A stretch of DNA of 64,000 bases, from NCBI GenBank assembly GCA_030248065.1, contig JASAMV010003771.1, forward strand, positions 34,060 to 98,059, given 5' to 3'. The DNA is from Rhynchonema sp. JSB1_4. Taxonomy: Eukaryota; Nematoda; Chromadorea; Monhysterida; Xyalidae. The notes beneath the pieces are model-generated. The model had not been told where the DNA came from and searched no databases. It was given only the letters and a program-made list of their open reading frames with translations. Positions within the stretch are counted from its first letter, which is position 1. The number at the start of each line of letters is the position of its first letter. Both the position numbers and the translations under genes were made by a program. This document shows, in pieces, positions 1-10,162 of this stretch.

Positions 1-1232
1 TCATTCTGCGATGGTTTGGTGCACGAAATCACCGGGCGTTCGGAGCGAACAGGGAATGACGGAACCTGAAAATGATTTACATCGGAAATACAATGAATAA
101 ATGAACTGATTTCTAGCAAATATCGGCTCGGCGGGCGCCATCTTTATTACCAAGAAAAGCAGATTTTGATTTTGGCCTAATCGAGCCAAACAAGGTTGAG
201 TGATGGATGCAGAAAAATAGGACAGGACCACTTACCTCATGCGGAAAGTGCACCGGCTCGACTTGGCGCACGTAATCCGATATTTCTCGCACGGAAACAT
301 GTCGTTTTTGGAACACCATCCCCAAATCGTCCAGGATTGGGCGTGTACGTTGATCTGAATAGAAAACATACAATTGAGGTCTGAGGAGAATGCGAGCGAG
401 CGAGCGAGCAAGTCAGCCAGAGCACCATACCGTAAAGGACACTCCTTCCTGAAGTAACGGGACCTGGCAGAAAAATTGGCAAAACATCTGGATATGCCAT
501 AAAAACACCTCCTAGGGTTTTCAGGGTCACTGAAATCGAATTTGGCATCCATTATAAGCCTCAGTTTAAGCCTGAGTACCTAAAACGACAGTATGCCTGA
601 AGTCGCCCAAGACCGCCAAGCAACCTGGTGTGCCGCAGCCGCTACGTGCGTGTGTGAGCACAGAACTAACACACAGCAGGTCTGTTTGTTACTGAAACAA
701 GGGCGCGCTGGATGAATTCGACGGTAATTCTTTATTTTTTGTTGACAAACTTTTTTTTTAGAAAGAACCGCCTTTTTAAATATTTTCCCAGTAGTTAAGG
801 TAGTCTTGTCCGGTCGAAGAAAATATGATGCTTGTGCCACAAAAACATGTGCATGTGCACTTGACAAAACTCATCGGTTTTGCATTACAATTTTTGGAAA
901 AATAAAAATTTACAAATCGATAAAAAAGCCTTCGAATAATGTATGAAAAAGAACTCGGGCCACGGACAGAAACGTTTTATTTCGTGAAAAAACGGTTTTA
1001 TCCAAGCGCCAGTATAAGAGCACCGGCCCAACAAAAGCGATTTGGCCGGCCCTGAAAAAAACTAACTGTGCTCCGTGGCATCGTGCAGATCTTCGCACAT
1101 GGTGCGCAAATAACGCCGAAAGACGTCCAGAAGAACATCGAGGGAAATGTTTGTTGCTGAATTGAATCCGTGATTGTGGCAGATTTGCGCCATTGCGATC
1201 CGTAACAGATCCGTCGCGTATGATTCAGCCAT
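1..1232 (-). CDS. taf-3: TAF3, transcription initiation factor TFIID subunit 3 (5' part, runs out of window)
   Basis: TAF3 is a histone-fold subunit of TFIID that pairs with TAF10 in the nucleus; its C-terminal PHD finger, which reads H3K4 methylation, would lie outside this window. Visible exons on the minus strand: 1232-1067, 354-236 and 65-1 (continuing left). The first exon starts MAESYATDLLRIAMAQIC, like the vertebrate start MCESYSRSLLRVSVAQIC. Exon 2 carries RPILDDLGMVFQ and VEPVHFPHE, matching the conserved TAF3 segments PILDDVGEAFQ and IEPVTFPH. Exon 3 begins VPSFPV, as expected after FPH. The first two exons total 95 codons, so the reading frame is kept, with GTTAGT and GTAAGT donors. 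The ATG at 1232 is chosen by alignment to the family start. The identification rests on the histone-fold part only. Confidence 0.88.
376..418. repeat. short (GCGA)n simple repeat
   Basis: A short GCGAGCGAGCGAGCGAGCAAG tract lies in intron 1 of TAF3. It is a simple tetranucleotide repeat with no coding signal. Confidence 0.7.
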
Positions 1233-1690
1233 ATTTTAATTTATTACGTCCCTCTACCGCGCCGTGCCGCTGGCGCAACAATTCTGAATGAATGACTCGT
1301 ATTTACTGCTGCAAATGCAAACTTACAGTATGGTAGTACTTGGGGGGTCCCCCGAATCAGTGGTGTGGCTACCCAGGCGGGGTATCCCCCCTCTCCGAGC
1401 GCGGTACAGTAGGTATCTCCCCTCCAGAGTACCTCCAACACTGCACCAGGACCCAAATTTGAAGAAAAGTCATTTTTGAGGTTGAAAATTTGACCCATTT
1501 TTGCCACATTTTAGAAAAAGATCTCAATGAAAAGGGTAGTTTGGCGGTTTTTGACAACATTGACCTAAAAATCACTCATTTTATGACCAAAAGGCAAAAA
1601 TGCCTATTTTAGGCCTAAATTTGCCTATTTTAGGCAAAAATTGGGGGAGCAGACGTACGGAGGGGGAACAGTGGGGCAGGCGTACCATGG
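1233..1690. other. TAF3 upstream region grading into transposon sequence
   Basis: This stretch holds no exon I can support. From about 1326 it carries G-tracts, GGTACAGTAGGTA words and the AT-rich 'GAGGTTGAAAATTTGACC' type interior that recurs at 10.4, 26.9, 27.2 and 39.1 kb. It is therefore the remnant of the element into which the nested insertions at 1699-3426 landed. Its own left terminus could not be fixed because no matching target duplication was found. Confidence 0.6.
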
Positions 1691-1698
1691 AGGCAGGG

Positions 1699-2168
1699 CA
1701 GGGTAGTACTTGGGGGGGGGGGGGGGGGCGCGGGGGGCCCCCCCCCCCCAAATTCACCTATCTATCGTCAACACTTTTTGATTTCATCTATCTATCGTAA
1801 ACACATATGGGCAAATCTATCTATCGTCAACAAATTTTGGGAACAATCTATCTATCGTCAACACATTTCGAACCCAAAATTGACATTTTTGCCTCAAAAT
1901 CGGTATTTTTCACCACAAATAGGCAAAAATCGCGCGCTACGCGCGGATTTAGTACATCTACACACATTTTCATTAATATTTACACGTTATTACCTACTTA
2001 ATGCACTATACTATACCTTGATTTTTGGCGACCCCCCCCACCATCTATCTATCGTCAACAAGTTTGGGTCGACCCCCCCAGATTTCGGACTTGGGTCATC
2101 TACCTATCGTCAACACATTTCGGGTCCCAATCTATCTATCGTCAACACCTTGACCAAGTACTACACTG
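1699..2168. mobile_element. hAT-type MITE A (TATC-word family), nested in element B
   Basis: The ends are CAGGGTAGTACTTGG and CCAAGTACTACACTG, imperfect inverted repeats. The element is flanked by identical 8-bp duplications AGGCAGGG (1691-1698 and 2169-2176), the signature of hAT transposases. There is no transposase, so it must be moved in trans. Subterminal regions repeat the word TCTATCTATCGTCAACA. The centre carries the GC hairpin at 1926-1945. It inserted across the left terminus of element B, so its right target duplication includes the first bases of B. Confidence 0.92.
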
Positions 2169-2551
2169 AGGCAGGGTAGTACTTGGGGGGGGGGGGGTGG
2201 GGGGGTCCCCCCCAAATTAATCTATCTATCGTCAACACTTTTTGATTTCATCTATCTATCGTCAACACTTATGGGCAAATCTATCTATCGTCAACAAATT
2301 CTGGGAACAATCTATCTATCGTCAACACATTTCGACCCCAAAATGGGTATTTTTGCCTCAAAATGGCTCAAAATCGGTATTTTTTGTCCCAAATAGGCAA
2401 AAAATCGCGCGCTACGCGCGGATTTAGTGCATCTTAGTACATTTTCATTAATATTTACACATTATTACCAACTTAGTACACTATACTATACCTTGATTTT
2501 TGGCGACCCCCCCCACCATCTATCTATCGTCAACACATTTCGGGTCCCATC

Positions 2552-3376
2552 CAGAGGTCGCAATCGGGCCGGGTTTGGCCGGCCCGGCCCGGCCCGAGCC
2601 CCCAAATCTCCGGCCCGGCCCGGCCCGGCCCGACCCGTACCCCCAAACCTCCGGCCCGGCCCGGCCCGAACCCCCAAATCTCCGGCCCGGCCCGGCCCGG
2701 CCCGGCCCGATTTTTTGGCTCAGATTTTAACCCAATTTTTGTCATAATTTTTGCGATTTTTTTGAACCTATTTTTTGGTTGAAAACAACGGTGTTGCAGG
2801 GGTTGGGGGTCCCCCCTAGGTACAGTAGGTAGGTAGGTTGACGCTCCATCCTGGTACACTATGTAGGTCGCCGCCCGGCGGCTAGTACAGTAAGTTGCGA
2901 TTTTTGGCTCAAAATGGTATATAAAATCGGTACTTTTCACTCCAAATTGGCGATAAATCGCCGCGCTACGCGCGAAATTAGGGTTTTAGAGCACATTTTC
3001 TTCAAAATTTCGACCGAAAAAATTTTGTTCCCCCTTAGCCCGGCCGGTACAGTAGGTAGGTTGCCGTCCCACATTTTTGGTGGTACTGTAGGTTGCCGCC
3101 CCGCCTGGGTAGCCACACCACTGGTTGAAAATACATTGTTTTCCATGAAATGGTCGTCAGATAGAGACAATACTGATCACTTACTTGCCGAATCCGTCAG
3201 AAATTTTAGTATTTTTGACAAAAAAATCCCTACATTTTCAGTAAAATAAGTCACTTCAGAAGCTTCGGGCCGGGGTGCCCGGCCCGGCCCGGCCCGGCCC
3301 GACCCAAAAGCCCAAAATCGCGGCCCGGCCCGGCCCGGCCCGGCCCGAGGTCGGGCCGGCCCGATTGCGACCTCTG
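2552..3376. mobile_element. hAT-type MITE C1 (CCGGCC-rich family) inside B
   Basis: Ends CAGAGGTCGCAATCGGGCC and its reverse complement form a near-perfect 19-bp inverted repeat. The 8-bp target duplication GTCCCATC is exact at 2544-2551 and 3377-3384. Both subterminal regions are arrays of CCGGCCCGGCCCGA words, about 150 bp on the left and 90 bp on the right, so the ends can pair with each other. Element D1 lies inside. A second copy of this family is at 28514-30351. Confidence 0.92.
2786..3123. mobile_element. hAT-type MITE D1 (GTACAGTAGGTAGGTTGCCG family) inside C1
   Basis: Starts CAACGGTGTTGCAGG and ends GGGTAGCCACACCACTG. The target duplication GTTGAAAA is exact at 2778-2785 and 3124-3131. 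The subterminal word is GGTACAGTAGGTAGGTTGCCG, and the central GC hairpin is at 2955-2974. It is the innermost layer of the 1.7-3.4 kb nest. The related intact copy D3 is at 27747-28163. Confidence 0.9.
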
Positions 3377-3466
3377 GTCCCATCCCAATCTATCTATCGT
3401 CAACACCCTGACCAAGTACTACACTGCATGGAGGGGGAACAGACGTGCCCGAGGGGGACCCCCAGG

Positions 3467-3884
3467 CAGTGTGGTGGCAGGCCAATCGACCCAAGATACC
3501 CTAGGGGGGGATGGTTTCGGAGTTACTCGAGATACCCCCCAGAGGCTACCCAAGATACCCCTATGGTCCGTCAAAAGGCGAAAAAAGGCCGTTTTTTGCA
3601 TGCAATTTTACTGCAAAATTGGCCTAAAAAATGGGTACCTTTTAACATTTTTGCCGAAAATTAGCCTAAAATGACCATTTTTGGGTGTTTGCGCGCGGAG
3701 CGCGCGATTTTAGGGGTTCCGAGGTCGAAAAACACCTATTTTTGCCTTTGCAAAGCATAAATCGACTTACTCGAGATACCCTTTGGGGTCGGCTCGAGAT
3801 AGATACCCTTCCCCCCTAAGGGTTGACTGGAGATAGATACCCCTTAGGGGGGAATCCCCCCATCCCCCCCCAGCCACTACAGTG
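3467..3884. mobile_element. hAT-like MITE F1 (CTCGAGATA family), carries an empty site for element Q
   Basis: Terminal sequences CAGTGTGGTGGCAGG and CCAGCCACTACAGTG are imperfect inverted repeats. Both sides carry ACTCGAGATACCC subterminal words, and the centre has the hairpin at 3691-3707. The flanks agree at only 5 of 8 positions, so the target duplication is eroded or the element is rearranged. The sequence around 3493-3510 is the unoccupied version of the site in which element Q sits at 29263-30299. Confidence 0.7.
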
Positions 3885-3952
3885 CCCCTGCCCACAGGAA
3901 CTACAGTGATGGCGTGGATGAATTTCTAAAGATTTTTCACTCCTCTGTCCTC

Positions 3953-4080
3953 CAGTGTAGTACTTGGTCAGGGTGTTGACGATAGATAGATTGGGTGGGA
4001 CCCGAAATGTGTTGACGATAGATAGATGACCCAAGTCCGAAATCTGGGGGGGGGGGTCGACCCAAACAAGTACTACCCTG
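3953..4080. mobile_element. 128-bp hAT-type MITE, internally deleted A/B family member
   Basis: Ends CAGTGTAGTACTTGG and CAAGTACTACCCTG. The target duplication CTGTCCTC is exact at 3945-3952 and 4081-4088. It holds little more than the two ends with GTTGACGATAGATAGA words and a G-tract, and it lacks the central hairpin of the longer family members. Confidence 0.9.
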
Positions 4081-4197
4081 CTGTCCTCTCTCTTTGGAAT
4101 TAGACGGTTGCACAAGAGGAGTTAAAAATCTTTGGAAAATCATCCACGCCTATAAAAGGCAGAAACGGCGTTTTGAGGCCAGCCGCTTCAGATTACG

Positions 4198-4306
4198 TTT
4201 AAGCCCAAGCCCAAGAAGCCTAGGTGTAGGCCTAAGCCTAAGCCTAAGCCTAGGCCTAAGCCTAAGCCAAAGCCTAAGCCCAAGCCTAAGGCTAAGCTCA
4301 AGAAAA
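4198..4306 (-). repeat. interstitial TTAGGC telomere-like tract
   Basis: About 100 bp are built from AAGCCTAAGCCTAAGCC units and one- or two-base variants, that is degenerate TTAGGC on the minus strand. TTAGGC is the telomere repeat known from nematodes. The tract is internal and degenerate, so it is not a chromosome end here. Confidence 0.75.
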
Positions 4307-4445
4307 CAAACAAAAAATGATGGCTATGTTTTGACATCCCAACCCCGATTTCACTGTTATAAACACTATTTCTCATCATTTTGTGCATGTATAAACTAGT
4401 TTTAACCAAAAAAGCCAAAAAAACAAAAAATTTCACCGGCGCCGG

Positions 4446-4515
4446 CGGGACTCGAACCAGCGGTCCCACAGGCACGAGTCCAACGCTTTCACCGCTGAGC
4501 TAGCGAACCGACACA
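4446..4515 (-). ncRNA. tRNA-derived sequence (tRNA pseudogene or SINE head)
   Basis: On the minus strand an A-box-like TAGCTCAGCGG (4492-4502) and a perfect B box GGTTCGAGTCC (4448-4458) have tRNA-like spacing, with TTGGACTCGTG, resembling a tRNA-Thr(CGT) anticodon arm, between them. The anticodon and acceptor stems do not pair properly when folded by eye, and a T-run follows downstream. This favours a tRNA-derived retroelement head or decayed tRNA over a working tRNA gene. Confidence 0.55.
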
Positions 4516-4812
4516 CACTGCCGTCTAGCCGCTGCTACTTATATCTAGCGCTGCTGCTGTCTAATACACACACGTGTATTAATTAATGCACACACAGCCA
4601 GCTGCGTGTAACGGTTAAACCTGATGATCAAGGGCACCTGGATGATTTTCCAAAGATTTTTATCTCCTAATCGGTTGCACGAATTAGACAAGTCGATTCT
4701 TTTTCATTGATTTTTTCAACAAAGCGGAGGAGTTAGTCAACCAAACGAAAGTGAGGGCACGGTTGATGGAAGACTGCTTACTATTGTAATCACTGCACCC
4801 TGCAGAGGCTCT

Positions 4813-5194
4813 GGCGGGAAGACTGATTATGAATTTGAAAATAAAACGGATTAAACGGAATCCGCATAATCAGCATTCCCCCCAGGGCCGTTTCCCAGGA
4901 AGACTGATTACGAGTGCTATGCATGCCACGCATGTATTCAGCCTAAGCCCAAGCCTAAGTTTAAGCCTGGGTCAAGGCCCAAGCCTAAATATGTGCGCTA
5001 ACGTGAGCCTAAGCCTAAGCCTAAGCCTGAACTCAAACCTAAGCCCAAGCCTTGGTTCAGGACTAAGCTACAGCTGGATTCCGTTTAATCCGTTTTATTT
5101 TCCAGTCCATAAGCAGTCTTCCCCCCAGCACGCAAAAATCCGTTTAATCCGGAAAATCCGTTTAATCCGTTTTATTTATAATCAGTCTTCCCGG
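4813..5194. mobile_element. inverted-repeat element carrying TTAGGC-like tract
   Basis: The outer ends GGGAAGACTGATTAT (4818) and ATAATCAGTCTTCCC (5180s) are inverted repeats. They are followed inward by AAAACGGATTAAACGGA and its complement. The interior (4943-5060) is again degenerate GCCTAA units. The flanking 8-mers do not match well, so the transposon class is not assigned. Confidence 0.6.
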
Positions 5195-6071
5195 CACGGC
5201 GGGCGCATGTATAACCCATGCAAGCTCAGCAACACCAAACACTCCTCACCGTCACCACCGTGGGAATTCAAAGGACCTGAGACGACAAAAGATCTTCAGA
5301 CTTTTTTTTTATTTCTGAGCTCCATCAGCATAGGTTTGCTACAAAGGAGGGATCACAGCATACAGTAATCCAAATGACTGACAATTTAGTGCTCAGCGAT
5401 TTCTCCTAAGTTACCCTAGAGTCCAAAGGACTTATCACCGTCAGCAACAGAATCGCAGTCAATCTCAGGAAGACATGGCTATGGCTCTATTTAAGTGCGC
5501 TCCTGTCGCTCCACATTCAAATTGCTTTGAAGCTTCGGTTCGGGCCACGAAGGGTCCGGTGCGGCAGGCAACCATGTTTGCGCGGCGAGGCGGTCACTGT
5601 TTGCTGCGATTTTTCTCAGAGTTATCTGTTGTTCGGCTGCGTGGGAGGCTGTTGTTCTATTTTTTGTAGTTTGTAGGCCATCGGTTTTGTGAAGTCACGT
5701 CCGCCAATGGAGCGCTTGTGCTCTTGTTGTTGAGTCAAGACATAATAATTTTTCTTGGTTTGCTGTTGTTTTGAAAGTGGAATGGTCAAATCCGGATCAG
5801 TTTGGGATTGCGTATGGTGATGCTGACTAGTGAAAGCAAATAAAGTTGGCAAAATCAAGAGTTTTTCGTCAGTGCAAAACCAGAATCCATCTTCAGACTT
5901 CAGACGTGATTTCAGACTTTTTTACACATACGTGCAGCATACACAACAGAAGTTCTGTAAAAATTCACGCCGTTTGCTTCTATTGAACAGGACATTTTGC
6001 ATAAACCATCAACTGAGACTTTTGATCCTCAAAAATCCTCTTATCCCTTTACAATCATCACGACCACAACG
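5195..6071. other. intergenic, no supported gene
   Basis: No conserved coding segment, RNA or well-bounded repeat was recognised here. It probably contains the promoter and 5' untranslated region of the membrane-protein gene beginning at 6072. Confidence 0.5.
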
Positions 6072-7431
6072 ATGGGTTTTCTGTCGCCAATTTTGATGTT
6101 GCTGTTGGTGATTATTGAAAGTTGGTAACTATAATTCCAGTTTTAGTCTCCCGGCAGCGATCAACAAAGACTAATGTTTTTCCATCTTTCAGTGTCCATG
6201 GCAGCAAGTGGCACTGTTTCGTGCACGGGCAGTCTGAACATCGTCGTTTGGGCTGTGGTGTTCACCATTGAGGTTGGCACCACTGAGTCAACCCCGCTCA
6301 GGCCTTTGCTTGGGACTGAAATAAATCAAGGCGCAAACCTACATACATGTCAGGTCTAACAGGCTTCACAGTTAATGTAACAGGTGATGTTTCAGATCGT
6401 GACGATCATCTGCGCGCCAATGCTGTGGATTTTCTGGAAAAACGCACGCGCGGATCGTAAACGCACCGAAAGGATTAGGCAAATGGCACAAAAGGACGAC
6501 GTGAAATCGGAAGTTGGTGATGTGATTTTAAATGATGTTTCGCTCAGTTGTCAATCAATACAGTATGTGTGCAGTATTGATATTGATAACCCGGTAGGCA
6601 TTGGATCAATGTGAACTGTGCAGCGTACTTTTTTGATGGCTCGTTTCGACCTGCTTTCACAGGCTCCCGGTGCACCACTAGGTCATCCTCAGTAGAATTC
6701 GTCAGATAGGGACGTAGACTACAAGCACACAAAAAATACACAAGTTAGTGTTTGCGTTGAAAATGGATGGAAACATTTTTTGAGAAAAAATAGCGATATT
6801 TTGCGCGGGCATAATCCCATAGGCTTGGTTGGATGCGGTCACTTGGGCACCTGGCATGCATTCTCCGTGATGTTCACCTGGCACAACGTCCAAAAGAATG
6901 CTCTTCTGGTTCTTTACAGTCGAAGAGCCGTTCCCATTCCCACAGCCACAACCGCAAGTCACGATTCGGTTTCAAAAAGAGTCAAAGGGCTGGAGGATTG
7001 AATGAAGTGGAACCGTCTGATCTGGGTTAGTATGAAGATCTGAAATAACTCAACTGGTGTAATTTTCGAAACGCTGTTTCACGATCACACTAACTTTACA
7101 CCGATCACCGACCGAGCGTGCACCGACATTCACACCCAACGAGTTTGGCGTTAATTTAATTATTGCCCAATTATTTTCCAGTTGCCGGTACCGTGAGTGC
7201 ACCAGGGCGTCGTGAATCAGAGTCTCAAACAGGTTGGTTCACTCGCAGTTGTGACAGATTCAGAACGTTTTGTCACTTGGCTCTGTGGCTGTTTTTAATC
7301 GTATTTTTTCAGGGGGTACAGCAGCAAAGGGCGACTCCGCGAACAGCCCCAAACCAAGTTCGAACTACATGGGTGGTGATCAACAACAGGTGGCAAAAGA
7401 GTCTCATTACATTCCGATGCTGCACTCCTAG
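6072..7431 (+). CDS. predicted small type I membrane protein, unknown family
   Basis: No family was recognised. A seven-exon model (6072-6124, 6193-6259, 6384-6516, 6663-6691, 6920-7025, 7182-7232, 7313-7431) gives 185 codons with consistent GT-AG junctions and one open frame. It starts with MGFLSPILMLLLVII, a signal-peptide-like segment. A short cysteine-containing stretch follows (WHCFVHGQSEHRRLGCG). The membrane segment is VMFQIVTIICAPMLWIFW, followed by a basic stop-transfer KNARADRKR. The tail is rich in Ser, Arg and His (SKSRSHSHSHNRKSR) and ends IPMLHS. The short ectodomain vaguely resembles nematode ET or Ly6-like cysteine patterns, but this is not established. The junction between exons 2 and 3 is the least certain part; an extra micro-exon is possible. 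Confidence 0.45.
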
Positions 7432-7703
7432 GATGAAACATTATGAAACACAGTTGTGACGACCTGGTGCTGATTCAAATGCTCATCTGCCAAAGTTTTC
7501 GATTTCGTGAATGCCTTTCGTTTCAATTTTAAGTTGTGTTGCGGATTTGAGCTTCACGTAGTTATGCCTATTTTTGATCTGCTGTCCAGGTTTGAGATTC
7601 AGAAGTATCAAATGACTTAAAAACAGATGTCTTGAGAATAGCTCTCTCGTGTAAGATTTCTGCTCATATGAGCTCATTTATTCGTCAAGATTAGGAAGTG
7701 AAA

Positions 7704-8034
7704 TATAGTCCGTCCACCAGCTCATGGCACTTTGTGTTGCTGCTGGCTGGTTTGGTCCCTTCCTCCACGTTCTAATGAAAGAGAAATTGAATGTGAGCGA
7801 TTTTGCAAAAAACTTAAAAAAATAATAAAATGTGTCGAAAACGATTGAATTCGATCAAATTTAAAATTAAATTAAATTAAAATCTATAAAACACGTCGAT
7901 TTCATAAAGACAGCAATTTAGGAGCAAAAATATTTTTTTTCGGAAACTCAATTTCTCTTTCATAAGAACGTGGAGGAATGGAACAAGTCGGCCAGCAGCA
8001 ACACAAAGTGCCATGAGCTGGTGGAAGGACTATA
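7704..8034. mobile_element. 331-bp foldback MITE (TATAGTCC family), copy 1
   Basis: The two ends are long inverted repeats starting TATAGTCCGTCCACCAGCTC, with the arms extending through the GAACGTGGAGGAAGG and CAATTTCTCTTTC words. The AT-rich centre gives an almost complete hairpin. It has no coding capacity. The second copy lies inside the hAT element at 35038-35370, and a diverged relative is at 14125-14411. Confidence 0.85.
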
Positions 8035-8102
8035 CATGCCAATACCATACCATGTTGCTTTTGCTCAGAGAAAAAGGTTCCAGATCATGTACCGCAGAGA
8101 AC

Positions 8103-8483
8103 CAGTGCTCAAACGAGATTGTTTATCGGGATCGGGATCGGGATTACAGTAGTTGGCACCATAAGTAACCTTGCTGATTATTTTTCATTTTGGACCTCGC
8201 AGTCGGGCTACAAATCATCCTCAGCAAAAACGACGCCAAAATGTGCAAAAGGATGCAAAAGTGCCCATTTTTCTTTCACATTTTTGTTGTCCTACTCAGT
8301 TTTATGTATATCATACAAAAGCGATATCAATACGACTCTCACTTTCAGCAGCTCTGTAAGCCCGATAAAAATCCCGATGAGAATCCCGAATCGCGATCCG
8401 GAGAATTAATCGGGATCGGGCTTTCGGGATTTTATCGGGATTGAAAGTCTCCAGATCGGGATTGGGATCCCGTTCGAGCACTG
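8103..8483. mobile_element. hAT-type MITE with ATCGGG words
   Basis: Ends CAGTGCTCAAACGAG and CCCGTTCGAGCACTG are imperfect inverted repeats. The target duplication CAGAGAAC is exact at 8095-8102 and 8484-8491. Both sides carry GGGATCGGGATCGGGAT-type words in opposite orientation. It inserted 68 bp from the foldback element at 7704-8034. Confidence 0.92.
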
Positions 8484-8767
8484 CAGAGAACAAACTATGT
8501 ACAGAGTTCATTTGACCGATAACTGAGATTTGTTTTTCGTCACGTGATCAGAATATTGCTGCCCTCGACTGGTTCAAGTGAAATGATGTTGGAGAGGAGA
8601 TGTTACCACTTGTGCTTTGTGGTATGAGTTGGGAATGCTACACTTAATTAATACCTATTCAACAATACGCTTTCGAATTGTGACTCTATCATTGCACCCT
8701 TGCCCAAGCCACCGACGGACTTGTCGAGTTTGTGGGAGATATGGGCTTACTCTTATGTAGTTAGGGC

Positions 8768-9025
8768 GCGGCCATGCAAACGCGGGCGCGGGTCGCGGGT
8801 CAGAAAAATATTCTATGTTTTAGACCCGCTCCGCGTTTGCATGGCCGCACTTGCGGGCGCGGGTCGCGGGCCAGAAAAATATTCTATGTCCCAGACCCGC
8901 GCCCGCGTTTGCATGGCCGCACCTGCGGGCGCGGGTCGCGGGTCAGAAAAATATTCTATGTCCCAGACCCGCGCCCGCGTTTGCATGGCCGCACTTGCGG
9001 GCGCGGGTCGCGGGTCACTCGAAAC
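8768..9025. repeat. minisatellite, about 74-bp unit, 3.5 copies
   Basis: Each unit contains CGCGGGTCGCGGGTCAGAAA, AATATTCTATGT and CCCAGACCCGCGCCCGC followed by GTTTGCATGGCCGCAC. Units are nearly identical and partly self-complementary, with GCGGGTC against GACCCGC. Open frames across it on both strands are repeat artefacts. A diverged half-unit recurs near 9150-9200. Confidence 0.85.
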
Positions 9026-9060
9026 ATTTCTTTGGCTGGGCTTGTAGCGCGCGAAAACCA

Positions 9061-10162
9061 CAGTTTTAAAGAAGACGAACTGTTTAGTCTGGTCGCCACA
9101 ATTTTTTCTGTTCTTTAGTGCTTCCTCCACCAAAAGTCTTAGGGTTTCCCGCCATGCAGACAGACCGGGCCGGGCTCGGACTCGAACGGGACTCCCGGCC
9201 AGAAAAAATAGAGAAACTGTGATTGTGAAGGTGAAGCGGAAATCCACCCGTTTTGTGTGTGCTAAACCCCCCAAATTGACCCCAGTGAAAAAATAGAACC
9301 CCGTATCCCGTAATCTTCCCCCTCCACTCTCTTCCACCCAGGTCCAGGTGCTGGTGCGGTGCAGAGATAAGGAAAAATTTTTTCGTTTTTTCCTTTTTTC
9401 CTCGAAAAAAAAGGTACCCAAAGAAAAGGAAAAAATATAGGAAAAAATGAAGCAATAGGGAAAAAACGTTATTTTTTAGGGAAAAAAACGAAAAACCGAA
9501 AGGAAAAAAACGTCTCTGTCCAGCTACCTTTTTGGCTTGACCTGTGCACAAGTGAGGAATCATTATGCATCAAAACACCAAAATTACCGCAATCGGTGAG
9601 AAATCAACGTATTATGCACGCCACTCGTGGTTTTGTGTTTTGGTGGTAAATTGGCCAAATTTTGGCATTTTGGGAGCTGAAAAGTCGAAAATATCCCATG
9701 CCAGTGCTGTGGCTGGGGGGGGGGGGGGGGGGGGGGGGGCGTCCCCCAGGGTTTTTTTTTCAAAATTCACCAGGTGCAACTTAGGTGCAACCCCCCAATT
9801 TTTAGGTGCAAGCTGGCCAAAGTAGGTGCAACCCCTATTTTGGACAAAAAACGCCAATTTTAGGCTTTTTTGCCAGGTTGTGTGTTCAATGCTATTTGCG
9901 TGCTTTTAGAAGTTCAATAAAGTTGTAACGCAATGAATGCCTTTTCCTTTAGCAAAAGCAAACTTTTCAGGGAAAGTTCAACATTTTGTAGCACATTTTG
10001 TACCAGTTTCATTATTGAGAACCGATTGAGAAGAAAACGAAACAGTGAAATTTTCATGTCACCATATCCACATTTGGGGGTCACATACGAATCAATTACT
10101 TTCGCTGTTCATTTACTGTGTGGGTATCTAATACTGTTGTCATGCTCTGCTCTAGTTCTGGT
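9061..10162. other. repeat-rich intergenic stretch
   Basis: No gene was recognised. The segment holds AT-rich poly-T/GAAAAAA sequence (9360-9520) and a fragment resembling the AATAGAACCC/TTCACTGGGG family (9250-9320). A poly-G run follows at 9717-9740 with AGGTGCAA words (9770-9830). The AGGTGCAA words recur at 10780-10850 on the far side of the element at 10163, suggesting one larger interrupted element with undefined ends. Confidence 0.5.

Larger units (their letters stand above)
2172..3426. mobile_element. hAT-type MITE B (same family as A), host of A and C
   Basis: Termini CAGGGTAGTACTTGG and CCAAGTACTACACTG. Its left target duplication CATGGAGG now lies at 1686-1693 because element A split it from the element; the right copy is at 3427-3434. 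It uses the same TCTATCTATCGTCAACA subterminal word as A and has the central hairpin at 2401-2420. Without the inserted element C (825 bp) and one C target copy, its length is about 420 bp, close to A. Confidence 0.9.
3914..4680. repeat. inverted-repeat segment holding telomere-like tract and tRNA-like sequence
   Basis: A 30-45 bp word (around 3914-3945, 4124-4150 and, inverted, 4640-4685; core AAATCTTTGGAAAATCATCC) recurs in both orientations. Between the copies lie the TTAGGC-like tract and the tRNA-like sequence listed separately. The arrangement suggests a foldback element, but I could not define ends or a target duplication. Confidence 0.5.

Noticed and set aside
1780..2520. Regularly repeated TCTATCTATCGTCAACA words considered as a CRISPR-like array
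   Set aside because: Spacing is irregular, the words face both directions at the two ends of elements, and the context is eukaryotic with 8-bp target duplications.
2427..2940. Open frames rich in Gly-Arg-Ala-Pro on both strands
   Set aside because: They arise from the CCGGCCCGG arrays of element C1; the same artefact recurs at 28.5 kb.
4446..4515. Working tRNA-Thr gene
   Set aside because: A and B boxes are present but the acceptor and anticodon stems do not pair acceptably; kept only as tRNA-derived sequence.
8700..9421. Overlapping 100-200 residue frames with repeated RPAPA or AGAGRG blocks
   Set aside because: They are products of the 74-bp minisatellite read in different phases.
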